Part shown: one piece after another, positions 1 through 8,851 of the stretch
Numbering within the stretch: the stretch's first letter is position 1
How the letters are laid out: each line of letters begins with the position of its first letter
Source: Pseudarthrobacter sp. NIBRBAC000502772
Lineage (GTDB): Bacteria > Actinomycetota > Actinomycetes > Actinomycetales > Micrococcaceae
Length of the DNA stretch: 64,000 nt
NCBI RefSeq assembly: GCF_006517235.1
Contig: NZ_CP041188.1
Span: 1,612,001 to 1,676,000, forward strand
Direction: 5' to 3'
Position numbers and translations under genes: made by a program
The notes under the pieces: generated by a model
The model's database searches: none
What the model was told of the DNA's origin: nothing
Seen by the model: the letters and a program-made list of their open reading frames with translations, nothing else

Positions 1-400
1 AAGCCCTGCCGACTCTGGGATGGATCACCCGCCGGGAAAACCTCCTCTGCGGACCCTCCGGACCGGCAAGACGTTCGTCCTCGAAGCCGTCGGCCAGCAA
101 GCCGTCGGAGCCCGGATACAGGTCGGCTGGTTCAGACTCTAAAACCTTGGAGTCTTCATCAGCGCCCACCGCACCGACGACAGCGTCACCTGCGCCGGGA
201 TCGTCGTCATCGACGATATTGGCCTGTTGCCCGTGGCACGGACGCCGCCGAAGGCCTCCGCCGGGTCGTGGAGGCAGCCTACGAGAAACGCCCCTTGCGA
301 TCGGCTCTAACCTCCACCGCACCGGCTTCGACGAGCTCATGCCAAAACCCTCGCCATAGCCACCGTTGACCGGCTGCTGCACTACGCTCACGTCTGCTAA
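1..400 (+). pseudogene. istB: Decayed IS21-family helper ATPase (istB) remnant
   Basis: The stretch translates in pieces that match an IstB-like ATP-binding protein. There is a GTGKTF-type P-loop remnant near the left edge, then AHRTDDSVT, a Walker-B-like IDDIGLLPV, and the C-terminal FDELMPK and VDRLLHYAHVC. In-frame stops and frameshifts break it, for example a TAA right after WFRL. The 5' end lies outside the window and no istA or terminal repeat is visible, so this is a dead IS21 remnant and not an active element. Confidence 0.8.
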
Positions 401-412
401 ACCGGCCCTTCG

Positions 413-541
413 CAGTTAGGCGTGGTTGCCCTTGGGGCCCGCCCGGCCGACATCGGGCAGACAGGCAGCGAGCAGTGGCACGTCCTGGCTGACCCTGAAG
501 GCAACGAGTTCTGCCTCCTTCGCAGGCGGCTTGACCCCTGA
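413..541 (+). pseudogene. C-terminal fragment of a VOC/glyoxalase-like protein
   Basis: This open stretch of 42 codons ends at TGA and contains WHVLADPEGNEFCLL, the characteristic C-terminal strand of glyoxalase-like (VOC) domains. No start or N-terminal module is present. It begins directly after the istB remnant, which suggests truncation by that insertion. It lies tail to tail with the GAF regulator that ends at 556. Confidence 0.6.
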
Positions 542-555
542 CCGGCCCGCCGGGG

Positions 556-1857
556 CTAACCCAACAAGTTTCTCCCCGTTTCGCTCGTGCCAGCCCGGAA
601 CGCCAAATACCGCGCATCCCCGCGACCCACCAGCCGTCCCAATGCCTCCACCGCCTGCGAATCCGCAGCCCCCATATCCGTGGACAGCCACCGCACCAGG
701 AGCCCGGCATCGCCGCTGGACCGCACGGCCGATCCCAGGGCAAGGTCCAGCTGGTCCCGAAGCAGTTGAACGGCCATGGCTCCTGATCGGCTGAGCAGGG
801 GAGCCGGGTACGCCTCGAGCGCCTCTGCGACCTGTCCTTCGCGCAGCAGCCGCAGGACCCGCCCCGAATCCGAACGTCCGCTCAGGCCGGCAACGAACCG
901 GTAGGGGTTCGACTCCACGGCATCGCCCAGCATCGAGCGGACCCGGAACATCTCGGTGCGGATGGCCGCCGTGGTGCCCGCATCGCCGTAGAGCTCGTAG
1001 GCGAGTTCCTCGGCGGTCCAGCCCTGGGTCCGTGAATCTAGCAGCGCCAGGATTTCCGCGCGGCGCAGCGTCAGCGGCACGCGGCTGCCGTCCCGGAACA
1101 CCGCGGCAGGCTTGTCCCCGAGCAGCTCCAGTGATTCAACGGCCGCAACCGGCCGGTGGACGGCCTGCCGGGACGCACGGGCTGGAGCTGAAGCACCCAA
1201 GGAGGTCCCGCCGTCGGGCGTTCCCAACAGCGCCTCCGCCACCCGGACGGCGCACCGCACCATGCGCAGCGTGTCGGCGCTGAGGGTGTCCAGCGGTCCG
1301 GAGACGTCGAGCACGCCCAGCAGCCTGCCCGTGGCCGGGTCCGTGATGGGCGCCGCCGTGCAGGCCCACTCATGGTGCGTGCGGACCAGGTGCTCGGCGG
1401 AGAACAGCTGCACCGGCCGGCCGGTGACCAGTGCTTCGCTGATGGCGTTGGTGCCGATCCCGGCCTCGGACCAGTCGGCCCCTTCGGAGAACTCCAGTCG
1501 GTCCGCCCGCCGCAGCACCTCCTGGCTGCCCACCCGCCACAGGATCTCGCCGCGGGCGTCGGTGAGCACCAGCAGGTGCCGGCCGGAAGTTGAATCGTCG
1601 GCCAGCAGGTCATGGAGCGCCGGCATGACCTGCTGCAGCCGGTGCTCCCGCCGCAGCTCCAGGACGTCGGCGGCGTCGTGCAGGTGCCGCGGGCTGTGCT
1701 GGTCCGGGCTGATGCCCAGGGCCATGGAGCGGCGCCATGAATCCGCCAGGTCGTTGGGGATCTCCGGGCGCGGGACGCCGGAGATGACCAGTTCGTGGGC
1801 GCGGCGCAGGGCGCGCGAATACTTCGCCGGGTCCGAAAACCTCAGGCCGTAGTCCAA
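556..1857 (-). CDS. GAF-domain transcriptional regulator (AcoR-like sensor half, winged-helix C-terminus)
   Basis: Predicted 433-residue regulator. The middle carries the typical AcoR/DhaR-type GAF sequence (GIGTNAISEAL, then EHLVRTHHEW, then CTAAPITDPATGRLLGVLDV). The AAA+ sigma-54 module of AcoR is absent. Instead the C-terminal half has a winged-helix-like segment (RRAEILALLDS, TAEELAYELYGD). I chose the TTG start at 1857 because GAGGAGG stands 8 bases upstream; longer in-frame starts up to 2055 would run through the divergent promoter. The gene diverges from the flavin monooxygenase and butanediol-dehydrogenase-like genes, so local control of them is likely but inferred. A deletion-compressed copy of part of this gene lies at 13790-13875. 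Confidence 0.8.
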   Translation of the reverse strand: MDYGLRFSDPAKYSRALRRAHELVISGVPRPEIPNDLADSWRRSMALGISPDQHSPRHLHDAADVLELRREHRLQQVMPALHDLLADDSTSGRHLLVLTDARGEILWRVGSQEVLRRADRLEFSEGADWSEAGIGTNAISEALVTGRPVQLFSAEHLVRTHHEWACTAAPITDPATGRLLGVLDVSGPLDTLSADTLRMVRCAVRVAEALLGTPDGGTSLGASAPARASRQAVHRPVAAVESLELLGDKPAAVFRDGSRVPLTLRRAEILALLDSRTQGWTAEELAYELYGDAGTTAAIRTEMFRVRSMLGDAVESNPYRFVAGLSGRSDSGRVLRLLREGQVAEALEAYPAPLLSRSGAMAVQLLRDQLDLALGSAVRSSGDAGLLVRWLSTDMGAADSQAVEALGRLVGRGDARYLAFRAGTSETGRNLLG

Positions 1858-1901
1858 AACAGTGTCCTCCTCACCGGCGGCGTCCTTGCCGGCAGTGCCC
1901 G

Positions 1902-1933
1902 TGTAACGCGGTTGAAACCCCCACTGCGTTGCA
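1902..1933. promoter_or_regulatory. Inverted repeat in the GAF regulator/monooxygenase divergent promoter
   Basis: TGTAACGC (1902-1909) and GCGTTGCA (1926-1933) form an inverted repeat matching at 7 of 8 positions, with half-site centres 24 bp apart. It sits between the divergent starts at 1857 and 2039. It is a candidate operator for the GAF regulator; binding is inferred. Confidence 0.45.
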
Positions 1934-2038
1934 ATGGTGATGCAGCTCACGCCCGTCCCAGCATATCGCAGGGGATTCCTGCGGGACGGGCCGCCGGGAC
2001 CAACAGACACACGGACCATCTGACACAAGGGAGTGGAC

Positions 2039-3829
2039 ATGACCGAAACACCCACCGCAGCCGCGCAGGCCTGGCTGACGGAACTGGATACCGCCCTGCA
2101 GAGGCGCGACGTGGATGCCGCGCTGGAGCTTTTCGAGGACGACTGCTACTGGCGCGACTTCGTGGCGTTCACCTGGAACCTGAAGACGCTCGAAGGCAAG
2201 GCGGACATCCGCCAGATGCTCGAGGCCACGCTGGACCACGTGCAGCCTTCTGGTTGGGCGCTCTCGGAGGACGCCACGGGCGACGCCGGCGCTACGGAAG
2301 CCTGGATCACGTTCGAAACCGCCGCCGCCCGCGGCTACGGCCACCTCCGGCTGCGGAAGGGCAAATGCTGGACGCTGCTCACCACCATGCAGGAGCTGAA
2401 GGGCTTCGAGGAGAAGAAGGGGACCCGCCGCGAGAAGAGCGTGGCGCACGAAATTATCAAGGGCCGGCGCTCCTGGCTGGAACAGAAGGAGGAGCGCGAG
2501 GCGCGGCTCGGCTACGACGAGCAGCCCTACACGGTCATCATCGGCGGCGGGCAGGGCGGCATCGGCCTCGCGGCCCGGCTGCGGCGCCTGGGCGTCCCCA
2601 CCCTCGTCATCGAGAAGAACCAGAAGCCGGGCGACTCCTGGCGGAACCGCTACAAGTCCCTGCACCTGCACGACCCCGTCTGGTACGACCACATGCCCTA
2701 CCTGAAGTTCCCGGACGACTGGCCCGTTTTCGCCGCCAAGGACAAGATTGGCGACTGGCTGGAGCACTACACCCGCATCATGGAGCTGAACTACTGGGGC
2801 GGCACCGAGTGCGTGGGCGCCGAGTACGACGACGGCACCCAGGAATGGGTAGTCAGCGTGGTTCGTGATGGGTCGCCGGTGACCTTGAGGCCAAAGCAGC
2901 TGGTGTTCGCCCTGGGCGTCTCGGGTTACCCGAACATTCCCGCGTTCGACGGCGCGGGGTCCTTCCTGGGGGAGCAGCGCCATTCCTCGCAGCACCCGGG
3001 CGGCGGGGACTGGGCCGGGAAGAAGGCCGTGGTGATCGGCTCCAACAACTCCGCGCACGATATCTGCGCGGACCTGTGGGAGCACGGCGCCGACGTCACC
3101 ATGGTGCAGCGGTCCTCCACTCACATCGCCCGGAGCGAGTCGCTGATGGACCTGGCGCTGGGGGACCTGTATTCGGAGAAGGCTTTGGCGGCCGGGGTGA
3201 CCACCGAGAAGGCCGACCTGCTGTTCGCGTCGCTCCCGCTGCGGATCCTGCCCGAGGCGCAGGTGCCCGTGTACCAGGAGATGGCTGCCCGGGATGCCGA
3301 CTTCTACTCCCAGCTGGAGGCCGCCGGGTTCGATCTGGACTTCGGTGTGGACGGGTCCGGGCTGTTCGTGAAGTACCTGCGGCGCGGCTCCGGCTACTAC
3401 ATCGACGTCGGCGCCTCCCAGCTGATCATCGACGGCCGGGTGCAGCTTCGCTCGGGGGAGGTTTCCAAGATCACCGGCAACGCCGTGGTCCTTGATGATG
3501 GCACTGAGCTGGAGGCCGACCTGATCGTCTATGCCACCGGCTACGGCTCCATGAACGGCTGGCTGGCGGACCTGGTTTCTCCCGAAATCGCGGACAGAGT
3601 AGGAAAATGTTGGGGGTACGGCTCGGACACCCCGAAGGACCCGGGCCCCTGGGAAGGGGAGCTGCGCAACATGTGGAAGCCCACCAACGTGCCCAACCTC
3701 TGGATCCACGGCGGCAACCTGCACCAGAGCCGGCACTACTCCTCGTACCTGGCCCTGCAGCTCAAAGCCCGGATGGAAGGGCTGGAAACACCGGTGTACG
3801 AACTGCAGGCGACGCACCACACGCGCTGA
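2039..3829 (+). CDS. Flavin-dependent monooxygenase with N-terminal SnoaL/NTF2-like domain
   Basis: 596 residues. Residues 1-130 look like a SnoaL/NTF2-like fold (DAALELFEDDCYWRD, then FVAFTWNLKTLEGK). A class B flavoprotein monooxygenase follows: FAD-binding GGGQGG at 169-174, an FxGxxxHxxxH fingerprint (FLGEQRHSSQH) at 309-319, and a second dinucleotide-binding motif GSNNSAHD at 334. ATG 2039 is preferred over GTG 2033 because AAGGGAG lies 5 bases before it. It is followed 52 bp later by a zinc alcohol dehydrogenase, probably co-transcribed. The family oxygenates ketones, amines or sulfur compounds with NADPH; the substrate cannot be read from sequence. A shredded copy of its 3' part lies at 14921-15020. 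Confidence 0.88.
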   Translation: MTETPTAAAQAWLTELDTALQRRDVDAALELFEDDCYWRDFVAFTWNLKTLEGKADIRQMLEATLDHVQPSGWALSEDATGDAGATEAWITFETAAARGYGHLRLRKGKCWTLLTTMQELKGFEEKKGTRREKSVAHEIIKGRRSWLEQKEEREARLGYDEQPYTVIIGGGQGGIGLAARLRRLGVPTLVIEKNQKPGDSWRNRYKSLHLHDPVWYDHMPYLKFPDDWPVFAAKDKIGDWLEHYTRIMELNYWGGTECVGAEYDDGTQEWVVSVVRDGSPVTLRPKQLVFALGVSGYPNIPAFDGAGSFLGEQRHSSQHPGGGDWAGKKAVVIGSNNSAHDICADLWEHGADVTMVQRSSTHIARSESLMDLALGDLYSEKALAAGVTTEKADLLFASLPLRILPEAQVPVYQEMAARDADFYSQLEAAGFDLDFGVDGSGLFVKYLRRGSGYYIDVGASQLIIDGRVQLRSGEVSKITGNAVVLDDGTELEADLIVYATGYGSMNGWLADLVSPEIADRVGKCWGYGSDTPKDPGPWEGELRNMWKPTNVPNLWIHGGNLHQSRHYSSYLALQLKARMEGLETPVYELQATHHTR

Positions 3830-3881
3830 CACCGGCCCCGGTGGTTGCGCCTGTCGAAACCCGTTCAATTCAGGAGGAATC

Positions 3882-4937
3882 ATGAAAGCAGCACGTTTTC
3901 ACGGCAGGAAAGACATCCGGATCGAGGATGTGCCGGAGCCGGAGCTCCGCGCCGGGGCCGTCAAGATCGACGTCGCCTGGTGCGGCATCTGCGGAACCGA
4001 CCTGCACGAGTACCTCGAAGGACCCATCTTCGTCCCCGCCCCGGGGCATGCCCACCCGCTCTCGGGGGAGGAGGCTCCGGTGACTTTGGGGCACGAGTTC
4101 TCCGGTACTGTGTCTGAAGTCGGCGAAGGGGTGACGGGCCTCGCGAAGGGGGACAACGTCGTCGTCGAACCCTATTTTGTCTGCGACGAATGCGATTCCT
4201 GCCAGGCGGGCAATTACCACCTGTGCCGCAAGATGGGGTTCATCGGGCTCTCCGGCGGCGGGGGAGGCCTGAGCGAGAAGATCGTGGTGGACGCCCGATG
4301 GGTGCATCCCATCGGGGACATCCCGCTGGACGAGGCGGCCCTGATCGAGCCGCTGTCCGTGGCGCACCATGCGGTGGCGCGCAGCGGTGTGAAGGCGGGC
4401 GACGTGGCCCTGGTGGGCGGGTCGGGGCCGATCGGGCTGCTCACCGCGGCCGTCCTCAAGGGCATGGGCGTGACTACGATCGTCAGCGAGCTGACGCTGG
4501 CCCGCAAGGAGAAGGCGGTTTCCAGCGGCGTGGCGGACCATGTGCTGGACCCCAGCAAGGAGGACGTCCCGGCGCGGGTGCTGGAACTCACCGGCGGTAC
4601 CGGTGCGGACGTCGCCTTCGAATGCGCCGGCGTGAACGCTGTGCTGGACACCATGCTCGACGCCGTCCGGCCGGCGGGTGTGGTGGTCAACGTGTCCATC
4701 TGGGGTGCGCCTGCCACGGTGGACATGCAGAAGCTGGTCCTGAAGGAGATCGACCTGCGCGGGACCATCGCCTACGTCCGGGACCACGCTGCCGCCATCA
4801 AACTGGTGCAGGAAGGCAAGGTGGATCTGAAGCCGTTCATCACCGGCAGGATCGCGCTGGAGGACCTGGTGGAGCAGGGCTTCGACACGCTCATCAATCA
4901 CAAGGAGACGGCGGTGAAAGTGCTGGTGCACCCGTAG
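3882..4937 (+). CDS. Zinc-dependent alcohol dehydrogenase, 2,3-butanediol dehydrogenase-like
   Basis: 351 residues, full length for the medium-chain dehydrogenase family. Catalytic zinc ligands are visible: Cys37 in GICGTDLHEY and His71-Glu72 in GHEF. A structural zinc lobe has Cys101, 104, 107 and 115. The NAD-binding glycine motif is VGGSGPIGLL around 178. The EPLSVAHHAV segment and overall sequence resemble (R,R)-butanediol dehydrogenases. AGGAGG precedes the ATG. It follows the monooxygenase, and with the AcoR-like GAF regulator the trio suggests inducible oxidation of small alcohols or ketones; butanediol/acetoin is one possibility. A strong terminator follows. Confidence 0.88.
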   Translation: MKAARFHGRKDIRIEDVPEPELRAGAVKIDVAWCGICGTDLHEYLEGPIFVPAPGHAHPLSGEEAPVTLGHEFSGTVSEVGEGVTGLAKGDNVVVEPYFVCDECDSCQAGNYHLCRKMGFIGLSGGGGGLSEKIVVDARWVHPIGDIPLDEAALIEPLSVAHHAVARSGVKAGDVALVGGSGPIGLLTAAVLKGMGVTTIVSELTLARKEKAVSSGVADHVLDPSKEDVPARVLELTGGTGADVAFECAGVNAVLDTMLDAVRPAGVVVNVSIWGAPATVDMQKLVLKEIDLRGTIAYVRDHAAAIKLVQEGKVDLKPFITGRIALEDLVEQGFDTLINHKETAVKVLVHP

Positions 4938-4995
4938 GAGTGCTTGAGGCTACGCGGAGGAACTGCACCGAAACAGTTGCGGAGCGCGGCAAAGC

Positions 4996-5022
4996 AAAGC
5001 CCCCGCCTCTGGCGGGGGCTTT
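4996..5022. terminator. Bidirectional intrinsic terminator
   Basis: AAAGCCCCCGCC and GGCGGGGGCTTT form a perfect 12-bp stem around a 3-base loop, with A- and T-rich edges on both strands. It separates the dehydrogenase (ends 4937) from the convergent gene ending at 5041 and can serve both. Confidence 0.9.
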
Positions 5023-5040
5023 GCGAACTTCCTATGAGTG

Positions 5041-5931
5041 TTATTTGGCTGCGACGAATACCTTGTCACCGAACATGCCCGCCCTGACGGCGAGAACGCC
5101 TTGAGCCGCGGTGGCCGACGGCACTTCAAAAGCCTGATTGCCTGTTGCAGAGCCGCCGTTATAAAGCGCGTTCGAGCTGATAGGATCCGGTTCTACGACG
5201 GACTTGTCGTAGCTGTTCACGGTCCTGCCGTCTGCTGTCACGTATTCGACTGACACGAACGAAGGCGTCTGCCCGTTAGCGTCATCGCCGATGTAGGTGG
5301 CGGAGTAGTTCACGAGGATGTACTCCGAACCCGCGGCAGGCGGGTCGTTGAATTGGTTGGCAGCGACAACAGCGTCTGTGGCGGCAAGGGTGACTGAGTT
5401 GACCACAACGCGCCAGTCCTTGGACTCAATGACCGAGCCGATCGGATGGGGGGTCTCGCGGGTTCCAGTTTTGGCAGCGGGAGCTTCCGCTGCCCCGCCG
5501 TTAGTGGCACCTGCATCCCCGGACGGTGCTACGACTTTGGTGTCGCCGCTGCCGAGGGCGTTGTCGATCGACGACCCGACGGCGCCAAAGAACACGACGA
5601 CCCCGACAATTGTTCCAACGATTGACAGGATCAAGGCAGTGATACCCATCCCCTTGGGCTTGTCCCTTTGGAACAGGGAGACGAGAGCCAGAACGAATGC
5701 GATAGGCAGCAGTATCCAGCCAACGATGAGCGCGCCGGGCATACAAGCGAAGATGAAGCCGAGCACTGCTGTGATGAGGGCGATGAGCCCGACGACGTTT
5801 AATGGCTTCTTTGCCTTCGTCGGCCGGGGCGGGAGGGTCGGCGTTGACGCCTCGTAAGCCGACTGCGCGACAGGTGGGTGGTTGGGCGAAGTCTGCTGTG
5901 AGCCCGCCCCAGGGAACTCTGGTGTAGTCAT
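5041..5931 (-). CDS. Membrane protein with DUF4190-like N-terminus and DUF4352-like exterior domain
   Basis: 296 residues. A Pro/Ser/Thr-rich cytoplasmic N-terminus (1-45) precedes about three transmembrane segments (NVVGLIALITAVLGFIFAC, then ALIVGWILLPIAFVLAL, then GITALILSIVGTIVGVVVFF). A 170-residue exterior domain follows, with strand-rich sequence and a C-terminal half resembling DUF4352 lipoproteins (EYILVNYSATYIGDDANG). Such proteins are common in actinobacteria and have no assigned reaction. It stands alone, transcribed toward the shared terminator. No convincing ribosome site precedes ATG 5931. Confidence 0.8.
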   Translation of the reverse strand: MTTPEFPGAGSQQTSPNHPPVAQSAYEASTPTLPPRPTKAKKPLNVVGLIALITAVLGFIFACMPGALIVGWILLPIAFVLALVSLFQRDKPKGMGITALILSIVGTIVGVVVFFGAVGSSIDNALGSGDTKVVAPSGDAGATNGGAAEAPAAKTGTRETPHPIGSVIESKDWRVVVNSVTLAATDAVVAANQFNDPPAAGSEYILVNYSATYIGDDANGQTPSFVSVEYVTADGRTVNSYDKSVVEPDPISSNALYNGGSATGNQAFEVPSATAAQGVLAVRAGMFGDKVFVAAK

Positions 5932-6061
5932 GGCTCAAATATGACAGACGAAAAAGCATTCAATGTGTTACGACAAGACGCAACTTCAATATGACAAGCA
6001 TGATTGGTACCTCGTGTGGAGGGACCAATAGCCATATAAAGTTGAACCTTTAACTTTGGAG

Positions 6062-6250
6062 TCAGTTGGCCTTCAAACTCGCCCGCACAACCTCAAAGCC
6101 CAGCCCCCCGAATCTTCCGGGCAGCGGTCTCGTCGAGGCGGGCGTCGCTGATGATGACGTCAAGCTCTTCCAGGGAGAGGACGCGGTATTTCGCGTGGTG
6201 CTCGAACGTGCTGCTGTCCGCCAGCAGCAGGGACTTCTCGGTTGGATGGC
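6062..6250 (-). pseudogene. C-terminal remnant of a DeoR-family regulator
   Basis: The minus strand reads SLLLADSSTFEHHAKYRVL, then LEELDVIISDARLDE, and ends EVVRASLKAN after a frameshift near 6095. ADSSTF followed by LDVIISD is the hallmark of the DeoR C-terminal sensor domain. No HTH part is present. It is not a copy of the intact DeoR gene at 31807-32586, whose corresponding segment differs. Confidence 0.65.
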
Positions 6251-6420
6251 TCCACCACGTCGGCGCTGCTCTGCATGGTCTGCAGGTAGTGCATGCATCT
6301 GCCGTTCTGGAGCGTGGCCAGGGTGGCTGGCCTGTCCACGGTCCAGCTGATGTCCGGCATCTTCGCTTCCAGTGCTGCAATGAGTTCTGCATGGAGGGCA
6401 TCGTATTTGGGGAGGCTGCC
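6251..6420 (-). pseudogene. Unassigned coding remnant next to the DeoR fragment
   Basis: About 55 codons look protein-like on the minus strand (YDALHAELIAALEAKMPDIS, then TLQNGRCMHYLQTMQSSADV). They run into the DeoR remnant in a different frame. I do not recognise the family. No start or ribosome site is evident, so it appears to be gene debris. Confidence 0.35.
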
Positions 6421-6571
6421 AGCTACCGGCGCGGGGGCCTCGGCGACCGGAGGGGCACGACGGCGGCGCGCACCTGGGTGCGTACCGACGTCCTGCGCGG
6501 GAAACCATTGCCCGGTTTCCTCGGGTAGCGGTACGCTCTTCGTCCCGGCCGTGCCCCAGGAAGGATCAATC

Positions 6572-6973
6572 ATGAAAGTCCTGGCTGCAGTCTCGCTGAT
6601 AGAGCTGATCCTCCAGCTCATCGGAGCGCGGAAAGCCATCCGGGACGGGATCCCTTACGACGCGCCCATTGGCCGGGGCAAGCCCGAAGACGTGGCGCGC
6701 GACATGTGGGCCATGGGCAGCGGGCTGTCAGCGCCGTGGCACACGCTAGCCGCCCACGCGGCAGGGACCGCTTTACTGATTGCCAGGCCGCGGCCGTGGG
6801 TCAGGCGGGCGGTCGGCTTGCTGGGCGCCCTCTACATTCTGGGCATCTCGTGGGAGCGGATCACGCGGGAGTCGTTCCGGCACCCGGACCGGGAGACCAC
6901 CCCGCTGATAGCTTCAGGGCTTGCGCTGTCCGTTGCCATGGCACTGCTTGGGTTCGGACGGAAGCGTCTGTAG
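6572..6973 (+). CDS. Small four-helix membrane protein of unknown function
   Basis: 133 residues. AGGAAGG precedes the ATG at good spacing, which settles the start. There are hydrophobic segments at about 1-18, 50-66, 74-92 and 108-126 (LIASGLALSVAMALLGFG). It is probably a single-domain inner-membrane protein of the DoxX/DUF-like small type. No catalytic residues are recognisable. It lies downstream of gene debris and convergent with the next gene. Confidence 0.7.
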   Translation: MKVLAAVSLIELILQLIGARKAIRDGIPYDAPIGRGKPEDVARDMWAMGSGLSAPWHTLAAHAAGTALLIARPRPWVRRAVGLLGALYILGISWERITRESFRHPDRETTPLIASGLALSVAMALLGFGRKRL

Positions 6974-7012
6974 CCGGTCTCACCCTTCGGCCTTCGCGCC
7001 AGCCTGTCGTTT

Positions 7013-7723
7013 TCAGAGGTCGTGGGGACAAATTTCAGTGCCCGCCAGCCCAGGAATTCCCTGTCCGTATGCGGGGTGGTCGTCACTTCCGGCCCAGACG
7101 GCACCGCCGCCAGGGCAGGGCATCACCTGGAACGCCAGGCCGTCACGCTGGGCCCGCAGGTGGCGCCCGTCATCCTCGACCACTTCCCAGCCCGCCGCTG
7201 GCAGCGCTGCACGATAGTGCTGCAACACATCGACGTCTCCCGAGAGCACAAACCAGCGGGTACAGCCGCCCACACCACTCACGCCGCCACCGCTGTAAAG
7301 GCCGATGTGTTCGATGGAATCGAACGCCCGCTGGGACTCGCGGTCTGCACTGGCCATGGGCTCATCCGTACCCTCGGTCACGCACTGCGGAGAGGAGTCG
7401 TACTTCCCGGTCTTCTGCCCCAGGGCCAAGGGGGTGACAGCGAGCATCACGAGCAGCATGAGGACCGGGATGGCCACGGCCGTCAGTCGCATCCACAGTC
7501 GTGGCGAGAGGACCAAACCGACCACGGCAACCACCGCGACCAGACCGAGCGCCATTCCGGAAGGACCTGCCGTCAAGGCCCAGGTGAGTCCTTCGAACGC
7601 GGTATCGGCAACACGGCCGTACACCGCCATGAAACCGTGGTGGACCAGCACGGCCAGCAGTGCCAGTCCTGCCTCGACGGCGAGCAGCACCGTAACGGAG
7701 ACAGCTCGGCCGGTCATGGGCAT
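7013..7723 (-). CDS. Membrane protein with extracytoplasmic C-terminal domain
   Basis: 236 residues. Three predicted membrane segments occupy the N-terminal 105 residues (VTVLLAVEAGLALLAVLV, then GMALGLVAVVAVVGLVL, then AIPVLMLLVMLAVTPLAL). A roughly 130-residue outer domain follows, containing VDVLQHYRAALPAAGWEVVE. That segment is typical of small actinobacterial proteins comparing paired strands. Several cysteines (C114, C155, C203, C233) may form disulfides outside the cell. Function is unknown. Confidence 0.72.
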   Translation of the reverse strand: MPMTGRAVSVTVLLAVEAGLALLAVLVHHGFMAVYGRVADTAFEGLTWALTAGPSGMALGLVAVVAVVGLVLSPRLWMRLTAVAIPVLMLLVMLAVTPLALGQKTGKYDSSPQCVTEGTDEPMASADRESQRAFDSIEHIGLYSGGGVSGVGGCTRWFVLSGDVDVLQHYRAALPAAGWEVVEDDGRHLRAQRDGLAFQVMPCPGGGAVWAGSDDHPAYGQGIPGLAGTEICPHDL

Positions 7724-7756
7724 GGCTCATTGTAGGTTCGGCCTGACCTGCTGTAC

Positions 7757-7900
7757 ATGGGTCGACGCTCGCAGCGCCCTCGGCCGATGTACACCACCCC
7801 CAAGGGCAATTCCTGGCACTACATCTGGGATTGGGACGGTCAGCGCTACTCCATGACCCCCGAGGTCGCTCGGCGCTTGCGCACGGCCGCCGGTAACTGA
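7757..7900 (+). CDS. Possible 47-residue small protein
   Basis: An open reading frame of 47 codons has protein-like composition (MYTTPKGNSWHYIWDWDGQR, then YSMTPEVARRLRTAAGN). It lies in an otherwise empty 416-bp gap and diverges from the membrane gene ending at 7723. There is no clear ribosome site before ATG 7757, so the start may be the internal ATG at 7787. Aromatic-rich sequence and an Arg-rich end suggest a small nucleic-acid- or protein-binding peptide. This is weakly supported. Confidence 0.4.
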   Translation: MGRRSQRPRPMYTTPKGNSWHYIWDWDGQRYSMTPEVARRLRTAAGN

Positions 7901-8138
7901 CAGCAACGAACCTTCCCACCGAGGGCAGCGAGCGGACCTACCTGCACGGCGTTCCGCACCACCGGACCATACCCGGCGGCCCTCCAGTCCAGGTGGGCGG
8001 CCAGCCGCTGACTGGTTCCCCTCCAACCACTGGCGGCTGAGGCCTTGCCCCTCGGTCGTTGCCATTCTGGACCGCCGCCGACTTCAGCACCGCAACCACC
8101 GAGTTGCGGCTGCCGGTGGAAAGCGCCTGACAGAATTA

Positions 8139-8735
8139 TCAGCCCGTCTGTCTGTGCCGCACGTTACTGACCTCGCCCTCTGCAGGGAGCGCCGTGTCAA
8201 CGACACTCCCTGACGAGATCTGCCGCTTGACCTGCTCAAGCTCTTCTTTGAGCCGGTCAACGGTGGCGCGGTACCTTTCAAAGTCCGCCGCTCGGCGTCG
8301 AGCCACGGCGTAACTGACGACGGCGGCGACAATGGCGAGCGGGAACGACAGGAGCAGGGCCCAGCCGGACACGGCAAGGAAGTCCAGCGCTATGGGAAGT
8401 GCCTGCTTGAATGCCAGGAACTCGTTCACGCCACCGACCACCCCGTTCAGCGCGGAGTCCAGGGGGCCCAGATACTGGCCCACGATTGGCGTCCCGGAGA
8501 ACGACGGGACGGTCAGCGGCGGTTCCCCTCCTGCGGACCATCGGGAATCACGGAATTGGCTCAGGACATAGATCCCGGCACCCGCGTTGAGGGCCGCAAA
8601 GAGCAGGACGGAACCAAGCGCTGTCCAATGAAACCTGCGCGGACGCCAGAGGCCGGCCACCAGCGCGAAGACGGCGGCAGCAATCCAGGGAAAGAAGCGG
8701 AGTTCGTCGCGGCTCAAGCCACCCAGTAGATCCAA
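8139..8735 (-). CDS. Membrane protein with C-terminal coiled coil
   Basis: 198 residues from TTG 8735, preceded by GAGGA 5 bases upstream. Three membrane segments are predicted (FPWIAAAVFALVAGLW, then WTALGSVLLFAALNAGAGIY, then LSFPLAIVAAVVSYAVA). A cytoplasmic coiled coil follows (ADFERYRATVDRLKEELEQV, around 155-180). The segment between helices 2 and 3 (PIVGQYLGPLDSALNGVVG) may lie outside. No family is recognised. Confidence 0.65.
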   Translation of the reverse strand: MDLLGGLSRDELRFFPWIAAAVFALVAGLWRPRRFHWTALGSVLLFAALNAGAGIYVLSQFRDSRWSAGGEPPLTVPSFSGTPIVGQYLGPLDSALNGVVGGVNEFLAFKQALPIALDFLAVSGWALLLSFPLAIVAAVVSYAVARRRAADFERYRATVDRLKEELEQVKRQISSGSVVDTALPAEGEVSNVRHRQTG

Positions 8736-8851
8736 TGAATTCCTCGCTCCTTGCCGCCGGAGCCATGCATGCCCCGGTCCCAGGCGAGCCTATCCCAGTC
8801 GCACCGGGCATTCCGCGGCAGATGTATAACTGTCGTGCACGGCGGAGCGGG

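Noticed and set aside
1871..3883. 670-codon open frame on the minus strand opposite the monooxygenase
   Set aside because: It mirrors a gene with clear FAD-binding motifs; low-complexity Val/Gly/Gln/His-rich translation is typical of the antisense frame of GC-rich genes.
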